Positions 39,278 to 50,656 of a stretch of DNA of 60,000 nt are shown piece by piece. Source of the DNA: Adiantum capillus-veneris (lineage: Eukaryota > Streptophyta > Polypodiopsida > Polypodiales > Pteridaceae); contig CM043970.1 in the NCBI GenBank assembly GCA_014529385.2, positions 40,667,279-40,727,278 on the forward strand, written 5' to 3'. The notes beneath the pieces are model-generated. The model was not told where the DNA came from and made no database searches. It worked only from the letters and a program-made list of their open reading frames with translations. Made by a program: the position numbers and the translations under genes. Numbering within the stretch: the stretch's first letter is position 1; every line of letters begins with the position of its first letter.

Positions 39278-41460
39278 CTTGCCAATGAGAAGTGCTACAG
39301 CTGGGCGAGCCTCGCTCCGTGCTGTTAGTACGTGTCGCCCCAATTGAGCTGTGTACTAGAAGAAAGGAGTTCATGGGTGAATCGTGATCGATTGCACTCG
39401 TATGAAAGGGCAGCTCTCCCAAGCCTAAAGCCGCTAGTATCCTGACTTAAGATTTGTCGAGTCGGGATCTATGACACAAGTCCTCCCACAAATGCCCACA
39501 ACTTGGATCTTTTGAAAATAGCACTCTGCAACTTGTGGTGCCTCTTTTGAGACTCTCTTGAGACGACCCTCGCCCTGAACATGCAGGGTGTCGACTCGGA
39601 ACAAGCCCTAACTGCCATGAGGACCTCCAAACGTGTGAAGGCCCCCGTCCATCTGGGAGCTGTTGCCTCGAGAGGTGTATGCCACTCAACAGGTATAGCC
39701 TCTATGATATCGTGGCACATGCTCTACACCCCCCTCATGCCTTGTAGTTGGATGCTTCGAATCTCCTCGAGAAGGCCTGAAAATTGTAGCCAGTCACCGA
39801 GAGTGCGGGTTGGACCTCTACTATGGGACCCCAAGAAACGTGAGGCCTGCTACCAACCAAGTGGCCTCGGTGTGTGCTAACCATGGGGTTCTAAACAAGA
39901 GATTGTCTCAAGCTCTCCTCCATGCATGTTGGTTGGTGCTGCTCCAGGCCACTCCGCAACTGCTCCCAAGATCTAAGAGCAGGTTTGCAGCAAAACGGTC
40001 CTCCCAACTTCTGCTCAGGCCAACACGGTGCATCTCTGTAAAAATCCACCTAAGGGACGGTCCGCTCAAATGAGGGACTCAGGCACGAACCCGATGTAGC
40101 GACAACTCCTTCCAGGGCTCCTCCCCTGGAAGAAGTCCTTTGACCACAAGCTTCCCAAGGAGGGCTCTGCTCTACTGTCTTAGGCTGCCCTGAGAACATG
40201 GTAAGGTGATGATCTACCAGGACACTTTGGCCTAGGGTGACTGGGTGTCGCGCCCCGACCACAAAAAGCTCCTGATCAACCTCTCCAGGTGGCTAATGCA
40301 AGAGCTCGAGAAGATCCAGCAAGACGTGATGTACCACATAGTAGCCAACAGCTCTATGTTGGCCACTACAACTTTGCCAGCCAAAGAAAGCCGTGCCCAG
40401 CTCCAACGAAGCTGTTTCCTCCTAATGGAGGAGGAGAGGAGCAATTTGCTGCTCTAGAGACAGATCAAAGCCAACTTGACAGCCCAAATAGCGTATGGAA
40501 GTCCTTGGGGGGATCCACCTGAAGCCCTCTCCCGGCGACCAATCATGCGTAGGAGCACTGCCAACCCAAAAAGCTACTGTCTTCCTTGAATTGATCAGTG
40601 CTCTTAATGCACAACAAAACACCTCAAGAACCTGCTTACACTTTTGTGGATTGGCCATCTGGCCCTCCAAGTACATGCTTGAGTCGTCAACAAACTCAGC
40701 GTCAAGCAACTCGTCTCCCCTAATAGGAATCTCTAAACCACGTAGACCAACCTCCTGTGAAGTCAAAAACTTGCTCATCGCCTCAGCATAAAAGAGAAAA
40801 TGGAAGGGGGAAAGAGGGCAACCTTGTCTTACGGAACCCGTGAGAAAGAAGCGTTCCCCTCTTCCCCCTGCCAAGAGTACCTGATTGTGCGCACATCTGT
40901 AGAGAGCTCACACTCCTCTGATCCAAGCATATGAAAACCCCATCTTGCGTAGAGTGCCCTCCAGGTGATCCAGTCAACTCTGTCGTATGCCTTCTCAAAA
41001 TCGAGGAGTATCACAAAATCCTCTCCTTGGAGACGTGCGAGGGCAGATGCCTCCCAAAAGGTAAAGATGTTGTCAAAGATACTGCGCTCCTTGACAAAGC
41101 TTGTCTGGGTCTCATGTATAATGCTCTCAAGTAATGGTTGAATTCTCAAACTTGGAGCCTTTGCTAAGATTTTCTAGACTGAGTCGAGAATGTTGATGAG
41201 CCGCCATTGCTAAATCTCATCCAAGGAGCCTCCCTCCTTGGGGATAAGGTATATCAGACCCTCACTCATGCTGGCAGGCATCTCACCAGTGTATAGAATG
41301 TGCTGATAAGTGCTACAAAGATCTGGACCAAGCAGCTTCTAGTACTCCAAGAAAAGCTGGGAGTTAGACCATCCTTCCCTGGGGAGCTACCTCGGAGGAG
41401 TGCCCTGAGGGCCTCGTGGAGCTTCGTTACGTCCCCAGACATTAGGATGGGAGCTTGCAA
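39278..41460 (-). pseudogene. LINE ORF2 reverse transcriptase and connecting region
   Basis: Motifs in order: VTKLHEALRALLRGSSPGKDGL (41380-41445), PLLESIIHETQTSFVKERSIFDNI, motif A VILLDFEKAYDRVDWI (near 41000), SVRQGCPLSPFHFLFYAEAM (near 40800) and the active site EFVDDSSMYLEG (near 40670-40705), where Val replaces the usual Ala of the YADD box. RYLGCQVGF follows near 40460. Below 40420 the frame decays, with pieces such as RFAANLLLDLGSS near 39970 and HPFNPFF-like wording near 39370. Multiple stops and frame changes. Confidence 0.8.
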
Positions 41461-41532
41461 TATGTCTGGCTAGTGTGAACCTGGCCCTTTGGTTATGAAG
41501 TCCTATAAATAGGACTTGAGTCTCATTTGTGA
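41461..41532 (+). promoter_or_regulatory. TATA-like site left of chromovirus B
   Basis: CCTATAAATAGG (about 41500) lies 25-40 bases left of the target duplication of B. Its origin is unknown; it could belong to an older promoter into which B inserted. Confidence 0.3.
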
Positions 41533-41537
41533 GACAT

Positions 41538-42149
41538 CGTCACAAATTGGTGAAGTGGCTGCCCAGTACACACACACACAACTGCCTTGCTGGTACCGGA
41601 AATGCGGACTGAATGCTGACATGGGATTGCCGTATGGCCCTCCGGATTTTGTGGCAGAAAACGCGACGCGTTTTGCGGGCAGGCAGCCACGTGGCAGCAA
41701 CGTACGGACGACAGCTTTTGGGCCTGCTTTTCTCCACGTAGGGGCTGGAAAATCCTACGCAATTTGGAGTTGCTTTATTTTACGCAAAAGCATGAGAAAG
41801 AGAGAGAGAGCTTTTGAAGCATTGCCTTATTTTTAAAAGGCTTTTGATTTTCAGCTTTTGAGGCTCTGCTTTTGGCATCCCTAACTCTTTATAAGTGCAG
41901 TTGGGCTCCCAGTTCTCAGAGCATCTGGACGCAGAGTCTGAGAGTGAGACCCAACCACTTAGTGTACTTTGTGCAATAGATTAATACAAAAAGAAATACC
42001 AAAAGGGGTGCCAGTCTTTGGGGCCGATATCTCTAGTCACGGAACTCCACCGGGCCATGTCGAATCAATTGTGAATTGTGAACTGTTTTGAAGTGAATTC
42101 TTGTCGTGTCGCGGTAGAACCTTGGCTTGGAGTATCCAAGTTTGTTACA
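41538..42149 (+). repeat. 5' LTR of chromovirus B
   Basis: It starts CGTCACAAATTGG (first base changed from T) and ends AAGTTTGTTACA. The TATA box TTTATAAG is near 41888, and a short AG run lies near 41797-41811. Confidence 0.92.
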
Positions 42150-42150
42150 A

Positions 42151-42162
42151 TGGTATCAGAGC
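42151..42162 (+). promoter_or_regulatory. Primer binding site of chromovirus B (tRNA-Met)
   Basis: TGGTATCAGAGC, one base after the LTR, as in A. Confidence 0.92.
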
Positions 42163-42164
42163 AT

Positions 42165-43740
42165 GGCGGATTTCTCTTCTACCGGGAAATCCGATCCTTT
42201 TTATGCGGCACTTCTGGATTCAGTCAGAGATCAGTCGACTTCCTTTGCATCCGGAGATGCGAGAAGAAATCACGAAGAAGATTCACGCGAGGAGTACTGC
42301 CCGCCTCGGCCTACCCAGGCGGAGCTTGAAGAGATGGAACGTCGACGATTGATCGACAATGCAACAAAAATGATGCTAAATTTTGCGAAGGACCCGAAAT
42401 TTGCAAAATTTTTGACCTAGACCTCCTTCGAGGAGGTGCATTCACAGTGGCAGCAAACCACAGAACCACCCCTCAAACCGGCACTCAAAAAACCTCCTAC
42501 TCCAAGGATGTTTACCGAACAAGAATTAGAAGAGGTGGTTGATTCACGGATTTCTCAGCTTTTTGACGCGCAGAACAAAGCCAAAAAGCACGACAAAAAG
42601 TGAAAGAAAGGCGCTGACTTCTCGGGTTGTTTGGGTCGTCAGTCTACTTTTGCCTCGGCAAGAAAGCAGAGAAGCATGTGCGATTTGAAGGAGTACCCAA
42701 TTCTTCTTCTTCTTCTTCTTCTTACAGTTCTTCTAGCTCCTCTGACTCGAGCGAAGAAGACAGAAAAGGGAAAAAGCGAAGCAAAAAGCAAAGCTTCGGA
42801 AAGGGCAAGAAAATGGCAAGATTTCACCCAGTTTCTGACAGTTCTACAAAGAACTCCTCTTCAGACAGTTCGGACTGAGATGATAACAGATTCTATGCAA
42901 AGAAGAAGAATTTCTATAAAGCCAACCAGTATGACTTTCTGGAGGATAAAAGCAAGAAAGTTCGAGAGTTTAAAGAAGGTGGACAGTCAATTAAATTTGA
43001 CTCGTTTTCTGGATATCGAGATGCTTTGAAGGCTTTGGCCTTCATACAACAGTTTGACATAGCTCTCTCTGGAGGGCGTTACTCAGAGCACTCGAGGGCT
43101 ACGTTTTACTTCAAGGGAAATGCTCGAACTTGGTGGTCCACGCTTATATTGAACCAAACAGCGCCAGTGAAATGCCTGAAATTTAAAAGGCTTTTTATTT
43201 CTTTTTGGTTGACTCGGGAGTACGAATGCGACATACGAACTGCTTGGAACCATCTTCCGGACCAAGAAGGATACATTGGACGCATATTGTGAGAGATTCT
43301 GGAGCTCTTTTCTACCAGCCTCTTCATTCAAGAAGATTTCGTTCAAAGAACAGATTGAGCGGTTTACCTTGGGACTTCCTACAGAGATCCGAGATCACTG
43401 CTGAGAGCAACAGTCAGATTCCATTTAGGAATGATGAGTCGTGCGAAACGGGGTTTTGCCATTCATTCAGGCAGTTTGACCTATCCCACAGATGAAATCA
43501 TGACGCAAAGGACCGAACAGACTTTGAACAATGAAAGTAGAAAGAGGAAGAGCAACCCCGAGGATGCACGACCCAAGCTCACTCTTCGAGAGAGAGCTCT
43601 GTACATCGAAGAAGGGAAGTGCTTTGGATGCGGGGGAAACCGGGCACATCTCCACGAAGTGCCCTAAAAAGGCACTGAATGAACAGGATGAAGAAAGGCC
43701 TGAGGGTTCGAAAGCAGCTGAGGAACGTGGTAGAAAAGGC
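42165..43740 (+). pseudogene. Chromovirus B gag, broken
   Basis: The frame opens at ATG 42165 (MADFSSTGKSDPF). The family start MDS is CTG-encoded here (LLDSVRDQSTS). Stops follow FAKFLT at 42418-42420 and DKK near 42602. A serine-rich acidic tract (42690-42760), the gag core near 43026-43480, and a zinc knuckle near 43618-43660 that starts CFGCG but is then frameshifted complete the region. Confidence 0.78.
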
Positions 43741-43799
43741 AGATGAAAGCAGAACTGGTACCATATTGCGTGGGGCCCGAACCGAATCAAATGAATGAA

Positions 43800-44186
43800 A
43801 GTGCAAAACTTTGCCGCTTTTAGGGTAGAGTGAAAGATCAGGAAGCCCTCTTTTTCTTGGATGAAGGAGCCAAGGCCAACTTTTTTTCACTTGAATTGGC
43901 GGCTCGATTTGGAATTATGCCTGACAGGCCTCGGCCACAGTGGCCTCGGCCACAGGCTGAGGTAGTTCTAGTGGCACTCGGACGGGATGCTGCCAATACA
44001 CCGATCATTGGCAAACTTCGTTTGCAATGTCAAGGGTGTTTTGGGCATGAAGATTTTTACGTAACTCCTTGGGGAGGTTGTGACGTCCTGCTCGAAATCC
44101 CTTGGTACCACAAGAACAACGCCGTGGTTGACTATCGGGCCGAGAAAGCGACTTTGATAAATGAAGGGCACAGACATTGTACTTGA
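43800..44186 (+). pseudogene. Chromovirus B aspartic protease
   Basis: KDQEALFFLDEGAKANFFSLE has D-E-G-A at the active site. A small in-frame duplication inserts RPRPQWPRPQAE near 43930-43965. GGCDVLLEIPWYHKNNAVVDY ends the domain. Confidence 0.75.
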
Positions 44187-44220
44187 CGAAATTTCAGTTT
44201 CTTTACTTTCTGGAAAGGAC

Positions 44221-44405
44221 TAAATGATGATTGAAGGTCGAATATGTTTTGACCTCGAAAAAGAATGCCAAGATTTTCTCCACGATTGCTTTTCAGAGGG
44301 CCTGCCAGACGAGTTGCCACCAGCTCGTCCTGAGGATCATACCATTGATATGATACCTGGAAATACACCACCAAACCGGCCACCTTACCGCGTGAGCTGA
44401 GCTCA
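44221..44405 (+). pseudogene. Chromovirus B reverse transcriptase, catalytic core deleted
   Basis: Only the N-terminal lead ([20 protein letters not shown]) remains. At about 44405 it joins directly to IHFLGHLVLAAGVQMDPAKI, which in A and C lies after the active site. About 770 bp of palm and fingers, including the YxDD box, are missing relative to A. Confidence 0.85.
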
Positions 44406-45120
44406 GAGATACACTTTTTGGGACACCTTGTCTTAGCAGCAGGAGTGCAGATGGACCCGGCCAAGATAGAGACTATCTGTGATTGGCCCAATTTGAAGAA
44501 TGTCCATGAAGTTCGAAGCTTCTTGGGCTTATGTTCTTACTACCGGTGGTTCATCAGAAAGTTTGCAGGGGTTGCTTATCCCTTTGCCTGTGTTGACACA
44601 GAAAGGAGTCCTTTTCTCGTGGGGACCCATAGAGGTGACTGCCTTTGAGAAATTGAAACAGAATTTGACTACTGGACCAGTTTTGACTTTGCCGGATTTG
44701 CAGACGTCGTTTGAAGTATATTGTGATACTTGTGGTCGTAGTCCGGATGCGGTCTTAATGCATGAAGGCCATGCCATTGCCTATGAGAGCCGATTGTTTT
44801 CAAGGCCGAAATTGACAGTACAGATATGTGAGAAAGAGCTTTTGGCGGTTATCCATGCTCTTACTCAGTGGCGACATTACCTACTAGGAGCCAATTTTAC
44901 GGTTTTCATAGAAGGTTGGAGTTTACCCTACTTCTTGACATAGAAGCAGCTATCGGAAAAGCAGATGCGGTGGGCAAACATCTTGTCACAATTTTTCTTC
45001 CGAATTGTCCATATGCAGGGACATAAGAAATTGGTAGCAGATACTTTGTCCCGGAAGCTGTTGGTTCTGGCTATTTTCGCGATACATCATAGAAGCTTCG
45101 ACGATATGGTCGGTCAGTAC
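44406..45120 (+). pseudogene. Chromovirus B RNase H, broken
   Basis: The connection domain HEVRSFLGLCSYYRWF, then FEVYCDTCGRSPDAVLMHE with a catalytic Asp, CEKELLAVIHALTQWRHYLL, TVFIEGWSLPYFLT followed by TAG at 44941-44943, then KKLVADTLSRKL. Asp of the TDHQSL box has become Glu-Gly, another inactivating change. Confidence 0.82.
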
Positions 45121-45199
45121 GCCACAGATACAGATTTTTGCAGATGTATTCACTTGAATACGGAATGGGGAGATAGTAGCGATATATTCCATTCAAGAT

Positions 45200-45870
45200 T
45201 GCTACCTGATGAGGAAAACCATGTTGTGTGTTACACAACCGGTGAGGGAAAAGGTTATGACATCCCACTGTCCACCTTTTACGGGTCACGGCGGCATAGT
45301 TACCACCTTGAAAGGTGTAGAGAGATACTTTTGTTTGGCCGAGGACGATTTTGTATGCAGTTGCTTGGTATGCCAAAAGGTCAGGTTTTGATAGGCATAA
45401 AGCATAGGGATTGTTACAGCCTTTACCCATACCCACCCGCCCTTGGAAAAGTATTGCAATGGATTTCATTTTTGATCCCCCGAAAACACAGCGTGGGCAC
45501 GATTGTTTATGGCCCAGATCTTTAGATTACATGGCATGTCTGAAACGATTGTCTCTAACAAAGACCCCAGATTCACGAGTTTGTTTTGGAAGGCTATTTG
45601 GGAGAACATTGGCACGCGGTTGCAGTTCTTGTCATCGTTCCACTCGTAGACTGACGGGCAATCAAAGATTGCTAATTCAGTGGTATTGGATTTGTTGAAG
45701 TCTTCTTCGTTGCATCAGAAGACTACATGGAAAAGGTTTTCACCTTTGGTGGAATATGCCTACAGAAACACGATCAACTCTTTGATGGGGAAGGTGCCAT
45801 TTGAGATTATTGAATTTGCTACGAAGGTTCCACCCTTCCTTAGCACGAAAGATAAGATTTTTCTTTGAAG
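45200..45870 (+). pseudogene. Chromovirus B integrase, core partly deleted
   Basis: The zinc domain HCPPFTGHGG and CSCLVCQKVRF is in frame at 45209-45391. The core starts [18 protein letters not shown], then about 90 bases are missing near 45510 compared with A, so it jumps to the IFRLHGM region. [11 protein letters not shown] has Asn-Lys in place of the catalytic Asp region, and later pieces are frameshifted. Confidence 0.8.
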
Positions 45871-46385
45871 CCGACCAGTTCACGAGGGACTTGGACTTGG
45901 TCCGGAAGGCTTTGGAGAAATCTTGGAAAAAGGCAGCAGATCGACATCGTCGCGATTTGCATCGAAGGAGAACGATTGGGTGCTTTTACCTTTTGAGAAG
46001 GCACGCGTGAGAAAGAAAAAAGGAAAAGGAGAGGCTTTTTCCAAAGTCTAGTATGGGATACTACGGACCTTTCCAGATGTCCGAAAAGATAAATGATGTC
46101 TCCTTTAGACTGAAGCTGCCCGATTCTTGGAGAATTCACAATGTTTTTCATGTGAGTCTCTTGAAGCCTTTTGAAGGCGATGTGCCCGAAGATGGGGAGC
46201 CTGATGAGCAACCCAAAGTGGAAGAAAAGGAGGAAATCCTTGTTCCCGAACAGATATTGGCACATAAAGACAGAAAGATTAAGGGTAAAGTGATAAGGCG
46301 GGTCTTGGTTAAATTCAAGAACTATCCTGCATTGGATGCGAAGTGGATGGAGGAGGAGGACCTAGCAGATACCCTCAGATTGTGA
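45870..46385 (+). pseudogene. Chromovirus B integrase tail and chromodomain
   Basis: YYGPFQMSEKINDVSFRLKL leads to EEKEEILVPEQILAHKDRKI and VIRRVLVKFKNYPALDAKWM, an intact chromodomain ORF at 46053-46385. The last residues (DTLRL) are altered by a one-base loss compared with A. Confidence 0.8.
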
Positions 46386-47001
46386 ATCTTTACCTTGAAG
46401 CTTTTGGTTTAGCATCGTCTATTCCAAATGGAACCCCGAACTCAGCTTGCGCGGAATCTGGTGTTGCGGGTATGCACAAGAGGGGAGTTGCTCCGCTCCT
46501 TTGTCAACAGATTGCCTCGATTTTTGATATTAAAGTCCCTAATGTCTCTTTGAGTTTCAGGGATACTGTGAGCTGACAGTATTTTGGTGTATGACTTTAT
46601 GAACTGGAATTCCGAATAATATGATACTGATTTGTTCTTGACTTGTTTAAGTGCTGGAATTGATAGACGGAATGACTGCAGCATTTTCATCTGAATGATC
46701 TGAATAGACATGGTTGCAATAGGGATTAGTCAATCGGGCATCTATGAGGTCCTGAGTGGATCTAGATGCGATTGCTAATTGCGTTGCCGATAAATCATGG
46801 TCTGAGATCCGAATGAATTGTGTGATTTGTCAAGTGATGTCCTGCGATGTCGTGTGATGTGACTGTCGATTGGTACATGTGCTAGATGTGTGTTCCTAGT
46901 GTGTTGGTACTAACAGTCAGTGTTTGCTAAGACAGTTTATGGCTTCTGTCTGTTTTGCAGGCATAATCGAGGGCGATTACAATGCTTTCAAGAGGGTGGT
47001 A
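46386..47001 (+). other. 3' untranslated region and purine tract of chromovirus B
   Basis: Homologous to 38159-38711 in A. The purine tract AAGAGGGTGGTA (46990-47001) carries one T within the run. Confidence 0.72.
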
Positions 47002-47692
<691 letters not shown>

Positions 47693-47697
47693 GACAT

Positions 47698-48341
47698 CTT
47701 GTGTGATCACCATAGTTGGACTCTAGGCCCTTGGCAGCTCTGCCTGCACATCCGTATTGGTGTGGGCTTGGTGATACGGGACACCGGCCCTTGTGGCAGA
47801 GGCTAGCCCGCTTGGTTGCAGCCTCCCAGGCTCGGGGGTGAGCCCGTATCGGCCTATGGCTCGGAGGCGAGCGTGATGTCCGCTCACTACATGTGTCTAG
47901 GTGTGAGTTTGGTTTGTGCCATGTCATGTGTGTAGGATGGATCTGGCTAGGGACTATCAGAGCCCCTTCTTGCTCATATGCACAACGTGGCGATGTGTGC
48001 ACAAAACCACTAGAGCTTATGGGGCTGTGATGGCCCAGCCTGACGGAGTCTCCCAACTCTCGTATAGGGTGGTATAGGATGCTACTAGCGAGAGAGGAGG
48101 GCAAGTGGGGCACATGCCAGCCGGTGGTGGGAATCTCGTGATTTCATTTCACGGATTCTTGTGTGCTGAATGTTGATTTTCTAGTGGCAGTCACATGGAT
48201 GCTGGGTATGTCGTTGTCTTGCCTCAGCGTTGCCAATTATTGCATGAGGGTGTCCTTGAGAGCTCCCCCTTTGAGGACATGGCAGCCCTTCTATATGCAT
48301 TTGGTGAGAGGAATTTATTGATTTAGGAATATGCTTTGCAG
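47698..48341. other. GC-richer DNA without a recognisable gene
   Basis: The minus-strand ORF 47688-48113 is rich in Ser, Pro and His and has no recognised domain. Confidence 0.45.
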
Positions 48342-48478
48342 GGAAACAGAAAGGGATTATTCTTTTTATTATTCTTATGCTTCAGAGGCCACGTTGGACA
48401 CACCGAACGAGTCGTTTGCGCGCAATGGACGTCGTGTGCCTAGTGGTTATTTTGTGCAAGCAATGGAATTATGGAATG
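48342..48478 (+). other. Possible host exon next to element E
   Basis: A 137-base open segment lies between acceptor ATGCTTTGCAG and donor AATG/GTGAGG. Its translation (FYYSYASEATLDTPNESFAR, RRVPSGYFVQAMELWN) looks protein-like and does not match any transposon here. Family unknown. The E element starts 88 bases downstream, so it may have landed in the following intron. Confidence 0.28.
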
Positions 48479-48565
48479 GTGAGGGACCCACCCCCTTGTT
48501 GGTAGCGAATAGTCTTTAGCAGGCCACTTAATAGCAAGGCTGTTGCAGACACGTTTGGGACACGC

Positions 48566-49728
48566 TGTGAGCGGGATGAAAACACACAGAACGCCTCTAT
48601 AATGACCCGACACACACTCTTGGAATGATACACACACACACTATGGGGCACCACTCGGCTTACACAATCCACCTGGCCGAGATAGGGAACACACCTATGG
48701 AGTGAGAGGAGAGAGACTATCCGTTTGCCCACTCCACACACAGAGAGAGAGAGAGAGAGAGACACACACACACACACACACACAAAAAAAAAACTCAGCT
48801 CAAAAGAGGAGAATTTCTGATGTTTAGATACAAATAAGCTTGGGCCAACACCAATGGGGCAAATAGCTCACACAATATGGGTAAAATAAGCCATATATAA
48901 TCACAAACTGGAGCAGAAGCTTCGCTCATAGGAGAAACTTACCCAGCCAAAACAGCAGAAAAAGAGGGAGGAATTTGGAAAAATGGACAGCGCCATCGCG
49001 TCCGGAACGGCCCAAAACCCCACTCTACAATGTCAAAGTGCTCAAATCCGACCTCGGATGAGCAGTTTACGGCCAAAACAGGCTCCAAAAACCCCAAAAA
49101 CACACCTGCGGCTGTTCCTCCTCTCTTCTCCACGTTTTTTCTGGTCTTCTCTCTTGTTTTTCAGTTCACACACTTAGCTTTATTAGTTGGGCACCCTTGG
49201 CCTTTTAGATGACATCAAACGGACCCCGAACAGGCCAAAAACTTGCCTCACAGTGCGTAGTTGTCACCTTTTTGCATCATCCGCGCACCTGGCACTCAGC
49301 TTTTTCCAATAATGCATCCGCCACCACGTGAAGTGGTCCCAAAAAGTGGTCCTCATGATGACCTTTCTGCATAATTATCACAAGAAAACACCCACGTTGC
49401 GTCCGTACTTATCCACGTGCAAATATTGACCCCATTCGGCCTCTTGACGCCACTAGATGCCATTTGACGCACCTGCTTACCTCATGTCGTCGGCCTGCGG
49501 GTAGCTTCCTCGAGAAGTTTTACGCGCTACCAACTCCTCATTATTATAGAAAAAACACACTGGTACTGGTGATAGTGAAAATCGATGCACTATGTACATG
49601 CTGCCCTACCTGTACACATGTGGGCCCACGTAACCACCTGGCTATGGAAAATGGGCAATCCTTTATTCGATGCACCATGCATGTGTATGTACATATGCGC
49701 AATCCCTTGCTCCAAAAAACGCCTGACA
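48566..49728 (-). repeat. 3' LTR of element E
   Basis: The plus strand starts TGTGAGCGGGATG and ends CGCCTGACA. It contains (GA)n and (CA)n runs at 48742-48784. A TATA-like TTATATATGG on the minus strand lies near 48892. Confidence 0.94.
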
Positions 49729-49756
49729 TAATTTGCCCATCCCCTAGCCTGCTAGA

Positions 49757-50656
49757 TCATTCATGATCAGCAGCAGCAAAAAGCGATATGAGACTCGCAA
49801 CGTCACAGGTCTCCTCATCCTTCACCAACACTGCTTGATCCACAGACAACTCATCTTGCTCGACCATCATTAACCTGGCATGATACAATTTAAGACGCAA
49901 TCCATTTACCCTTGACTTATGTAGAATCCCATCCAGGTTAGCCAACTGATATGTACCATTCGGGAAACACTCCACTACCTTGAAAGGGCCTTCCCACTTA
50001 ATTTGAAACTTCTTTTGGAAGGTGTTGTCCAGCTTACTGTTGTAGCGCAAAACCAAGTCATGGTTCTTGATACCCTTACTTTTGACCTTTTCATTTATCT
50101 TTGCCAAAGCCCTATCCTGCATCTGCCCATAATGTTCCAATGCACTCATCTTATCCAGCTGAACCTCTTGTAACTGTAAGAGCCTCTCTTTGAATGCATC
50201 ACTAGGCGGCCCAAGCAACTTTTCTAACATCTCTACTGCAGGCAACTCCTCTTCCACAGGCAACTCCTCTTCCACAGGCAATAATGCTTCCTTTCCATAT
50301 ACCAAATGAAATGGAGTAAACCCTGTACCCGTCTTCACTGAAGTACGGTAAGCCCATAATGCACTAGGCAATTCCAAATCCCAATTCTTTCCTTGGTGCT
50401 CTGTCACTTTCGAAAGAATTTGTACCAACTCACCATTGAATCTTTCATTTAAGCCATTACACTACGGATAATAGGGAGTGGTACGCTGGTGCCTAATCTT
50501 CATCTTCGCGCATAAAAAGTCTAGCAGTTTAGCTCTAAATCCTGGCCCCTTATCCGAAAATAGCTCCAATGGCACCCCAAACTTGCAACATATTTCATCG
50601 TACACAAATTTTGCCACATCCTTTGTAGTGATCTGTTTTACTGCTATAGCCTTTGC
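49757..50656 (-). pseudogene. Element E integrase, core to C-terminus
   Basis: Below the stop at 50657-50659 the same frame continues: DVAKFVYDEICCKFGVPLEL, FSDKGPGF with the second catalytic Asp, a second stop at 50462-50464, NGLNERFNGELVQIL with the catalytic Glu, WAYRTSVKTGTGFTPFHLVY and the C-terminal LVLRYNSKLDNTFQKKFQIK and GPFKVVECFPNGTYQL. Apart from the two stops the domain is complete. The repeat LPVEEELPVEEELP shows a small duplication near 50230-50275. There is no chromodomain, as expected for the Tat lineage. Confidence 0.87.

Larger units (their letters stand above)
30670..41460 (-). mobile_element. LINE split by a MITE and by chromovirus A
   Basis: Read on the minus strand, the reverse transcriptase (41460 to about 40420) and C-terminal region (to 39278) are interrupted by chromovirus A with its CTCCT duplication, then resume at 32210 with the zinc-binding zf-RVT domain (31974-31711). 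A GGAACGG MITE (31256-31702) interrupts that tail, and the 3' end follows down to about 30670, finishing with GGATCTTTTTCTTGC. With A removed, the reverse transcriptase active site lies about 590 codons from zf-RVT, the usual distance in plant LINEs. The 5' half is absent. Confidence 0.72.
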
